DNA from: an uncultured Clostridia bacterium
GTDB lineage: Bacteria; Bacillota_A; Clostridia; Oscillospirales; Acutalibacteraceae
DNA: 11,196 nucleotides
Assembly (NCBI GenBank): GCA_937891215.1
Contig: CALAEU010000131.1
Location: 1 to 11,196 of the forward strand
Reading direction: 5' to 3'
The notes below the pieces were generated by a model. It was given only the letters and a program-made list of their open reading frames with translations, did no database searches and was not told where the DNA came from. Shown here piece after piece: positions 6,457 to 11,196 of the stretch. Positions within the stretch are counted from its first letter, which is position 1, and every line of letters begins with the position of its first letter. The position numbers and the translations under genes are program-made.

Positions 6457-6925
6457 TCTTTTTACCTTTATTCTCAGACCTTTCATTATACACTACATAT
6501 TTACAATATAAAAACTCTGTTACCATATTAGTTGCCATAGTAACACCTAAAATTATGTACTCAACAAAATCTGCAGTAAACCTTTGAGCTGCCATTTCGC
6601 CTAAAACAACAGAAACCGGTGTAAACACACAGTAGAACCCGAAAACTTTAAGCATCGCAATCGGGATATTATTTGCAGATTTAAAAGTAAATTTACGGTT
6701 AAATGTAAAATTCCAGAGCACCGAAAGAATGAGCGCTACAAGATATTTTGCACCATATTCAGAATTAAAAAGCCAGTTAGTTATTGCGTTGGTGCCTTCC
6801 ATATCTGGAAAAAACTCATTAAGAAGTGTAAAAGACACAACTTGAATGATTCCTGCAGATGCAGAAAATAACGCAAATTTTACTGCTTGCATAATGCCTG
6901 CTTTTTTAGTGGATTTTTCGCTCAT
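6431..6925 (-). CDS. GtrA-like four-helix membrane protein
   Basis: A 164-residue integral membrane protein of the GtrA type (PF04138), a family linked to moving lipid-linked sugars for cell-surface glycosylation. Four hydrophobic segments lie at about 14-36, 58-75, 88-110 and 120-144. The family signature LSVLWNFTFNRKFTF (67-81) is clear. The tail after residue 147 is charged (Glu/Lys/Asn-rich). AAGGGGA (6934-6940) lies 8 nt before the ATG. It is followed by rlmD with a 26-nt overlap. No glycosyltransferase is nearby, so the context does not reveal its partner, and pairing with an rRNA methyltransferase is probably only an operon convenience. Confidence 0.9.
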   Translation of the reverse strand: MSEKSTKKAGIMQAVKFALFSASAGIIQVVSFTLLNEFFPDMEGTNAITNWLFNSEYGAKYLVALILSVLWNFTFNRKFTFKSANNIPIAMLKVFGFYCVFTPVSVVLGEMAAQRFTADFVEYIILGVTMATNMVTEFLYCKYVVYNERSENKGKKNDREEATK

Positions 6926-6948
6926 AGTTTCATTCCCCTTACATTTAA

Positions 6949-6954
6949 ATTATA
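6949..6954 (-). promoter_or_regulatory. Possible -10 element for the GtrA-like/rlmD unit
   Basis: The minus strand reads TATAAT, placed so that transcription would start about 10 nt before the gene's ribosome site. No good -35 hexamer lies at 16-18 bp (the best is TCACTG), so this is tentative. Confidence 0.35.
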
Positions 6955-7014
6955 TTTTCATTTTAACATAGCAGTGATATTTTTTCAATATAAATCATTG
7001 CTTGAAAGAAATAA

Positions 7015-7156
7015 TAAATCGCTAGATTTGGATGCAGAAGGCATTTTCTTCATCCCCGAAGGCGTACACAGGTACGTCTAGCGGGTGAAAAAATGACTAA
7101 AAGTCCCGAAACTCGAAAGTTTCGGGACTTTGTTCTGCGCCAAATATAGCGATTTA
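7015..7156. mobile_element. Nested inverted-repeat element, possible MITE
   Basis: Outer arms 7015-7039 and 7134-7156 match in inverse orientation at about 22 of 25 positions (TAAATCGCTA then ATTTGG then GCAGAA). Inside, 7042-7056 pairs with 7083-7095 in three blocks with single-base bulges at 7048 and 7053, capped by CGTAC-ACAG-GTACG (7063-7076). A second perfect 14-bp hairpin sits at 7100-7131. CGCTAGA (7020-7026) can also pair with TCTAGCG (7077-7083), an alternative fold. Both ends carry TA, as expected if an IS630/mariner-type element had duplicated a TA target. It contains no protein-coding frame I would support. It could instead be a structured RNA. Confidence 0.6.
7100..7131 (-). terminator. 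Terminator of the dockerin lipase gene
   Basis: A perfect 14-bp stem (AAAGTCCCGAAACT and its complement) has a 4-nt loop at 7114-7117. On the minus strand it is followed by TTTTAGTCATTTTTT, a good Rho-independent terminator tail. It begins 30 nt after the lipase stop codon and lies inside the nested inverted-repeat element. Confidence 0.8.
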
Positions 7157-7160
7157 CTTT

Positions 7161-8885
7161 TTAATAAAGTTCGTCTGTTGATATACCCGCAGCCCAGCAA
7201 AGAATATATCTTGCGTCATCTGTTGAGATTTCACCATCTTCGTTTGCATCAATGATGATTTGTTTATCTTCATCTTCTGGGATATCCATAAGACCTGCTG
7301 CCATTTTAAGAGCTAATCTTGCATCAGTAGTTGTGAGTAAATAGTCGTGGTTAACGTCACCAAGATAAGTATCTACGTTTATACCCTTTGTAAATCTCTT
7401 ATATGTGTTATAAAGACTGAATTGTGGGTAATTTTCTTTATCTGTAAATACATCATACTGTTCATCCATTGAAAGAAGCCACATAACTATATCACATGTG
7501 CCGTCACCTTCATATGTACCGTAAGCAACGTGCTGAAGATTTTTAATAAACCATGTGTGTTCTGGGAACATACAAGTTGAAGCGTCAATTTTGTAGTCCC
7601 AAGAAATATGGAAGTGCCCATCTGGTTTCGCCTGTGTATAAGAACCTTTTCCACCGAAATCCCAATCCGAGAAAGCTGTAAGGTAATCTGCACAAGTTGC
7701 ACCGCCACTAGCATATTTTGTATCTACAACCATATCACTTGTGTTAAGGTTATCGTTAATAGGAGCAATTTGTCTGTTGTAGCCGCATACAATAGCAAAT
7801 TTCATACCAGTAGCTTTTGCTTCTTCAATAATTTCTTTAGCATTTGTCTGGATTTCGTTATAAGCATCAATTTTAGCTTCAAGGTCAGCATCAATACCTT
7901 CAGGGAAAAGGAATGCTTTTGCATCTGCATAGTAATCAGCTGGTACTAAACACCAAAGACCTGGCATACCTGCTAACATTGGAACAATAATGTCTGAGTA
8001 AATGCGTGGTTCCATACCTTCAATTGCTTTTTCTAAAATAAGGAACCATTCTTCTGTGAACTCTTCGCTTGTAGCAAGTGAAGAAAGAAGAACTGCTATA
8101 ATATGAGTAGTAGCACTACCGTCAGACATACCAACCATAAAGTTCTCGAATGCGTAAACATCAATATCAATATTACCTGTGAAGGTATCACCTGCAAGAG
8201 ATGTACCCTGCCATGCAGGAGAAGCGAAAACAAGATTGTTAATAGCTGAACCACCGTATTGTGCAAGGTAAGCTAAAGTAACTGCTGAACCCTGGCTGAT
8301 TGCTACAACATTAACCTTATTTGAACCTGTTCTTGCTTTAACATAACTAATGAAATCATTAAGTTGGTCTGCACAGTCAATAGGGCTCTGACGCCAGTCA
8401 TAACCGAAAGCATAAACTAAATCTTCATTGTATTGTTCTGCATATTTTAAACCAAAAGCAGTAAAGATAGCTTTCTTTTCTTCCTCTGTGTAAGATGACA
8501 TTGGCTCATCGTAAGTTTCGTGAGTAACATTGTCATTAACAGGTGTGCCATCTGTATTATATGCAACATCTGCTAACATATCTTTAACAACAGGAAGAAC
8601 TCTTTTACCAAATGAGTCCCAGTTAGCACCATTTGCGCCATATTCAATAAATCCTGTAATTAAAGCAGTTGTAAGTTTTGCGACATTACCATCTGTTGCA
8701 AGATTTTCTGGTGGAAAAACCTGTAATTCCTGTTCTGTACCTGCATTTTTAACAAGTGGAATTGCTGCAAAGCCCTGAACAACTACAAGTGGAACATCTG
8801 TAGCAGCGGCAACAGGTGCCATAAGTGCAAGACCTGCAAGCATAAGTGCAAGTGTGATACATAACACTTTTTTTAATGCCTTCAT
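7161..8885 (-). CDS. Secreted LCAT-like lipase/acyl hydrolase with type I dockerin
   Basis: A 574-residue exported enzyme. Residues 1-28 form a signal peptide (MKALKK, hydrophobic core, cleavage near VAAA-TD). The catalytic part is an alpha/beta hydrolase resembling lecithin:cholesterol acyltransferase-type lipases. It has FGYDWRQSP (160-168) and the nucleophile elbow AISQGS (Ser197). A likely acid Asp384 (SDMVVD) and likely base His443 (PEHTWF) follow; the last two are inferred from order. Residues about 508-568 are a type I dockerin with two duplicated calcium loops. The first has D510, N512, D514 and D521, with Tyr at the usual Gly. The second has D546, N548, D550, G551 and D557. A dockerin implies docking to a cohesin scaffold or cell-surface protein encoded elsewhere. 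AGGAGGA (8891-8897) is 5 nt before the ATG. The gene has its own promoter and terminator. The substrate is unknown; an ester or lipid is likely. Confidence 0.88.
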   Translation of the reverse strand: MKALKKVLCITLALMLAGLALMAPVAAATDVPLVVVQGFAAIPLVKNAGTEQELQVFPPENLATDGNVAKLTTALITGFIEYGANGANWDSFGKRVLPVVKDMLADVAYNTDGTPVNDNVTHETYDEPMSSYTEEEKKAIFTAFGLKYAEQYNEDLVYAFGYDWRQSPIDCADQLNDFISYVKARTGSNKVNVVAISQGSAVTLAYLAQYGGSAINNLVFASPAWQGTSLAGDTFTGNIDIDVYAFENFMVGMSDGSATTHIIAVLLSSLATSEEFTEEWFLILEKAIEGMEPRIYSDIIVPMLAGMPGLWCLVPADYYADAKAFLFPEGIDADLEAKIDAYNEIQTNAKEIIEEAKATGMKFAIVCGYNRQIAPINDNLNTSDMVVDTKYASGGATCADYLTAFSDWDFGGKGSYTQAKPDGHFHISWDYKIDASTCMFPEHTWFIKNLQHVAYGTYEGDGTCDIVMWLLSMDEQYDVFTDKENYPQFSLYNTYKRFTKGINVDTYLGDVNHDYLLTTTDARLALKMAAGLMDIPEDEDKQIIIDANEDGEISTDDARYILCWAAGISTDELY

Positions 8886-8952
8886 ATATATCCTCCTAAT
8901 AACGACTTAGGGAATTCGCCTACTGGCATTATACCCCATATATACACATTGC

Positions 8953-8981
8953 ATTGTACCACACTCTTTTACCAATTGCAA
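8953..8981 (-). promoter_or_regulatory. Promoter of the dockerin lipase gene
   Basis: On the minus strand TTGCAA (8976-8981), a 17-bp spacer and TACAAT (8953-8958) with a TGG extended -10. The predicted start near 8946 gives a leader of about 60 nt. A second TATAAT at 8928-8933 has no good -35 partner but could be an alternative. Confidence 0.6.
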
Positions 8982-9043
8982 GAGAATATGAAAAATTTTA
9001 GCAACAATTCTAATGTTTTTTTCATTTTTTTGGTTAAGGTGCC

Positions 9044-9820
9044 TTAGATTTCAATACTGATTTCTCCGCTACTTATAAATTCAGTGTGATTATCAGGAAA
9101 TTTTACCAGTAACCTGGCATTATCATCGATTGAAATTGCGGTACCCCGTCTTACTGAGTCACCTGAAATCACAGAGATTTCTCTACCTATGCAAAAGCAC
9201 TTAGTTTTGTATTCTTCCATAAAATCAGAATCAGTAAGATTTATATATATTTTGTAAAACTCATTAAGAAATTCTGCAACGAATTTTTCTTTTATAAAAG
9301 GTTTTTCATAGCTGAACACTGCACCCGCAATATCTTTAATATCCGAAGGAAAATCCTCTTTCGGTTTTACAAGATTTATGCCGACACCAAGAACTGCAAA
9401 ATCTATCTTTTTAGTTTCTGTATTTATAACACTTTCTGTTAAAATTCCGCAGACTTTTTTGTTATTAACAAAAATATCATTCACCCATTTTATTTGTGAA
9501 TTTTCGCAACCGAGAATTTCTAAAGTCCTTGTTACCGCAACCGCCGCCGCAGTTGTAATTAAAATTGCTTTATGTATTTCTAATTGTGGTTTTAAAAGAA
9601 CACTGAAATAAACACCGCTACTTTCGGGAGAATAAAAACTTCTGCCAAGTCTGCCCCTGCCGCCAGTCTGAGAAGAAGCAATTATAGTACAAAACTCGCT
9701 TTTAGTCTTTCCTTTTTCTTTTAAAAGTGTGTTTGTAGATGTCACACTATCTAAAATATTTATTTCTATTTCTTGTAGTTCTTCACATAAAGAATTTTTA
9801 ATTTCCTCTGAAGAAAGCAT
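9044..9820 (-). CDS. birA: Biotin--[acetyl-CoA-carboxylase] ligase, ligase-only form
   Basis: Activates biotin to biotinyl-AMP and attaches it to the carrier lysine of carboxylases. It has 258 residues counting from the ATG at 9820. The biotin/ATP loop GGRGRLGR (53-60), KWVND (111-115), the catalytic-lysine block KKVCGILTE (121-129, K122 likely) and GVGIN (145-149) are intact. A small C-terminal SH3-like domain follows (about 210-258). There is no N-terminal helix-turn-helix, so unlike E. coli BirA it should not be a transcription repressor. The start at 9820 has GGAAG (9828-9832) 7 nt upstream. An earlier in-frame ATG at 9847 lies inside a terminator stem and is unlikely to be used. No promoter is evident, so transcription may come by readthrough from the upstream surface-protein gene. 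Confidence 0.93.
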   Translation of the reverse strand: MLSSEEIKNSLCEELQEIEINILDSVTSTNTLLKEKGKTKSEFCTIIASSQTGGRGRLGRSFYSPESSGVYFSVLLKPQLEIHKAILITTAAAVAVTRTLEILGCENSQIKWVNDIFVNNKKVCGILTESVINTETKKIDFAVLGVGINLVKPKEDFPSDIKDIAGAVFSYEKPFIKEKFVAEFLNEFYKIYINLTDSDFMEEYKTKCFCIGREISVISGDSVRRGTAISIDDNARLLVKFPDNHTEFISSGEISIEI

Positions 9821-9827
9821 TTTATCA

Positions 9828-9832
9828 CTTCC
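9828..9832 (-). promoter_or_regulatory. Ribosome binding site fixing the birA start
   Basis: GGAAG on the minus strand, 7 nt before the ATG at 9820. It begins only 3 nt beyond the T-run of the preceding terminator. Confidence 0.7.
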
Positions 9833-9835
9833 AAT

Positions 9836-9865
9836 AAAAAACAGCATCTGATAGTCAGATGCTGT
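9836..9865 (-). terminator. Terminator after the stalked surface-protein gene
   Basis: An 11-bp perfect stem (9841-9851 with 9855-9865) has a 3-nt loop, followed on the minus strand by six T. It lies 17 nt after the stop at 9883. It is a classic intrinsic terminator placed directly before the birA ribosome site. Confidence 0.85.
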
Positions 9866-9882
9866 CTTATGTAATTTTAAAC

Positions 9883-10908
9883 TTAATAAGCAACTGTGTA
9901 TGATGCTTTCGTTGCTAATGGGATAATTGCACCCAACTTATCAAAGTTAATTGTCCATTTAAGGTCGTAATCTGCTGAAATAACATTACCTGTTGCTTTG
10001 TCGATTTTTACAACGATTGTTGATGCAGGATATTCCATTGTAGCAGTACCAACAAGACTTGTTGCTATACTAGGAATGTTGTCATTTACAATACCAGGAA
10101 GAATAACGTTGAATGCCTTTGGTGCGTGACCATCACCGTGTTTTACGGAATCTGATTTAGCATCAGGAATTGTTTCAATTGTAATTGTAACTACACCGTT
10201 TGCTTCTGAGCGTTCTGCTTTTGCAACATCAGCTTCAGTAAGTTTACTTGCGTAATCCTCACCCTCAACTGGGAATTTTGCTTTAATATCAGCACCAGTA
10301 TATGTAGCTTCGCCCTGACTGTTATCCTGAAGCATACCGTCTAACCACTCGTCACCACCAAGCATACCATAAATACCATTAAGTGCACCTGGAATTGTTG
10401 GTGTACCGCCAAGATAGTTTGTAACATTTTTTTGTTTAACTTCTTTTGCGTTTGTTTTAACAGTATTGATTGCTTTATTGAATTCAGCAACAACTGAAGC
10501 CTTGTCATTTTTGCCAGTCGAAGCGCCAGCATCATTTGAACCAGCATTGCCTGCATTGCTTGTATTACCTGTGTTGTTTGTATTACCTGTATTACTTGCA
10601 TTTCCACTTGGTGTAGTAGAAGTACTGCTATTTGTATTTGTATTTGTGCTTGTACTTGTATTTGCATCTGTACCAGTGCTTGTGTTAGTATTTGTGTTTA
10701 CACTTGCACTATTATCAACATAACCGCCACCCTGGTTACTGTTATCTACAGTACTCTGAGTGTTATTACCTTGTGTTGCAACTGCAGGAGTTGTGTTAAG
10801 TCCGTGAAGAACCATAACAGTCGCAATATTATTTGTTGTGATAAGTGTGATTGCAATACAGATTGCTGCAACCGCTAAAATAATTTTCATTGCAGGGGTT
10901 AATTTCAT
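9883..10908 (-). CDS. Membrane-anchored surface protein with Thr/Asn/Gly stalk
   Basis: A 341-residue protein; I do not recognise a named family. A hydrophobic segment at about 8-30 acts as signal or anchor, with no lipobox cysteine in the expected place. Residues 46-135 are low-complexity and rich in Thr, Asn, Ser and Gly (NTNTNTSTGT, GNTNNTGNTSN), typical of an extended extracellular linker or glycosylated stalk. The C-terminal region (about 137-341) begins with a helix (ASVVAEFNKAINTVKTNAKEV). It continues with mixed strands including TGADIKAKFPVEGEDY (204-219), HGDGHAPKAFNVI (257-269) and DKATGNVISADYDLKW (303-318). Similar arrangements occur, as I recall, in secreted Clostridia proteins of unknown role. 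No catalytic motif is visible. The start at 10908 has GGAGAGGG (10914-10921) 5 nt upstream; the ATG at 10923 overlaps that site and is rejected. The gene has its own promoter and terminator. Confidence 0.8.
   Translation of the reverse strand: MKLTPAMKIILAVAAICIAITLITTNNIATVMVLHGLNTTPAVATQGNNTQSTVDNSNQGGGYVDNSASVNTNTNTSTGTDANTSTSTNTNTNSSTSTTPSGNASNTGNTNNTGNTSNAGNAGSNDAGASTGKNDKASVVAEFNKAINTVKTNAKEVKQKNVTNYLGGTPTIPGALNGIYGMLGGDEWLDGMLQDNSQGEATYTGADIKAKFPVEGEDYASKLTEADVAKAERSEANGVVTITIETIPDAKSDSVKHGDGHAPKAFNVILPGIVNDNIPSIATSLVGTATMEYPASTIVVKIDKATGNVISADYDLKWTINFDKLGAIIPLATKASYTVAY
10528..10701 (-). repeat. Low-complexity DNA coding the Thr/Asn/Gly stalk
   Basis: Repeated six-base words such as AATACA (read on the minus strand) encode Asn-Thr pairs in residues 70-100. 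GGTAATACA-like words encode Gly-Asn-Thr units in residues 101-123. The repetition is imperfect but would allow slippage and length variation between strains. Confidence 0.75.
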
Positions 10909-10913
10909 AATAT

Positions 10914-10921
10914 CCCTCTCC
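10914..10921 (-). promoter_or_regulatory. Ribosome binding site fixing the surface-protein start
   Basis: GGAGAGGG on the minus strand, 5 nt before the ATG at 10908. The ATG at 10923 overlaps its first base and so cannot use it. Confidence 0.8.
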
Positions 10922-10940
10922 ATTCTTCAAAATCTGTTTT

Positions 10941-10969
10941 ATTATAGAATGAATTTTCAAAAAAGTCAA
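10941..10969 (-). promoter_or_regulatory. Promoter of the surface-protein gene
   Basis: Minus-strand TTGACT (10964-10969), a 17-bp spacer and a perfect TATAAT (10941-10946). Predicted start near 10934, giving a leader of about 26 nt. The match is close to consensus. Confidence 0.85.
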
Positions 10970-11019
10970 TAGAATAAAAGAAACAAAACGATTTAATTGT
11001 TATATTTTTGAAAAAACTA

Positions 11020-11048
11020 TTGTTATATAGTAAATTTTAATGTAAAAT
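11020..11048 (+). promoter_or_regulatory. Candidate promoter of the divergent right-end gene
   Basis: TTGTTA (11020-11025), a 17-bp spacer and TAAAAT (11043-11048). It lies 40 nt before the ATG at 11089. The surroundings are very AT-rich, so the match is only moderately significant. Confidence 0.45.
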
Positions 11049-11088
11049 ATCACTGTTAAATTTAAAATCTATTAAGGATACAGATTAA

Positions 11089-11196
11089 ATGCTTCAAAAA
11101 AACAACCTTATAAAAAATTTAAGTTATGGTATAACTGCATATCTTTTTGTGTTTTCTTATGCACTTTGTTTTGCAGTTTCTTTACAACTTAATATA
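11089..11196 (+). CDS. Start of a membrane protein gene, cut by the window edge
   Basis: Thirty-six codons are visible, open to the window end. A short polar N-terminus (MLQKNNLIKNL) leads into a hydrophobic run from about residue 13 to 33 (YGITAYLFVFSYALCFAVSL). This looks like the first helix of a multi-pass protein such as a permease. Too little is present to name a family. AAGGA (11074-11078) lies 10 nt before the ATG. It is divergent from the surface-protein gene, with back-to-back promoters in the 165-nt gap between their starts. Confidence 0.6.
   Translation, partial: MLQKNNLIKNLSYGITAYLFVFSYALCFAVSLQLNI

Noticed and set aside
6457..6486. rlmD start at 6486
   Set aside because: No ribosome site precedes it, and it would deepen the overlap with the GtrA-like gene to 56 nt.
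6887..7081. Plus-strand 64-codon frame across the GtrA upstream region
   Set aside because: It runs through the promoter region and the nested inverted repeats, with no ribosome site and no protein-like features.
9821..9847. birA start at 9847
   Set aside because: That ATG lies in the stem of the preceding terminator and has no ribosome site; the ATG at 9820 does.
10466..10723. Plus-strand hydrophobic 85-residue frame
   Set aside because: It is the antisense reading of the Thr/Asn stalk repeats; its Val/Leu/Phe richness is a by-product of those codons.
10909..10923. Surface-protein start at 10923
   Set aside because: The ATG overlaps the GGAGAGGG ribosome site that serves the ATG at 10908.

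Overview
The window reads as low-GC Gram-positive (Firmicutes, class Clostridia) DNA, probably from an uncultured gut relative of the Ruminococcaceae/Oscillospirales. This rests on AT-rich coding, strong AGGAGG-type ribosome sites, sigma-A-type promoters, a Clostridia-style dockerin, a meso-diaminopimelate dehydrogenase and small families common in Clostridia (DUF6054-like, DUF3784-like). The placement is an inference; no rRNA or tRNA gene is present to fix it.

Layout. Positions 1-2500, plus strand: an extended -10 consensus promoter drives a small three-helix membrane protein, a release factor 2 gene lacking the usual N-terminal domain 1, and a malic enzyme. The three genes are tightly packed. 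A perfect 19-bp inverted repeat (2552-2603) ends this operon and the converging ddh gene. Positions 2631-5078, minus strand: ddh (lysine/peptidoglycan precursor), then a three-gene set of a membrane-anchored alpha/beta hydrolase, a DUF3784-like membrane protein and a DUF6054-like protein, with hydrolase and DUF3784 sharing a TAATG overlap. Positions 5097-5252: a mosaic of short hairpins separated by a recurring GTGATGTT word. Its last hairpin supplies the stop codon and final residues of the next gene. Positions 5230-6925, minus strand: an RlmD/TrmA-type RNA m5U methyltransferase overlapping a GtrA-like membrane protein. Positions 7015-7156: a nested inverted-repeat element with TA at both ends, containing the terminator hairpin of the next gene.

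Positions 7161-8885, minus strand: a secreted LCAT-like lipase/acyl hydrolase with a C-terminal type I dockerin, under its own promoter. Positions 9044-9820: a ligase-only BirA whose ribosome site follows directly after the terminator of the gene upstream. Positions 9883-10908: a membrane-anchored surface protein with a Thr/Asn/Ser/Gly stalk and an unassigned C-terminal domain. From 11089 a divergent plus-strand gene for a membrane protein begins and runs off the window.

Most genes are housekeeping (translation termination, rRNA modification, biotin transfer, malate decarboxylation, DAP synthesis), with two exported proteins facing the environment. I see no phage, CRISPR or defence system. 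The most unusual items are the domain-1-less RF2, the hairpin mosaic, the nested inverted-repeat element and the dockerin-bearing lipase.
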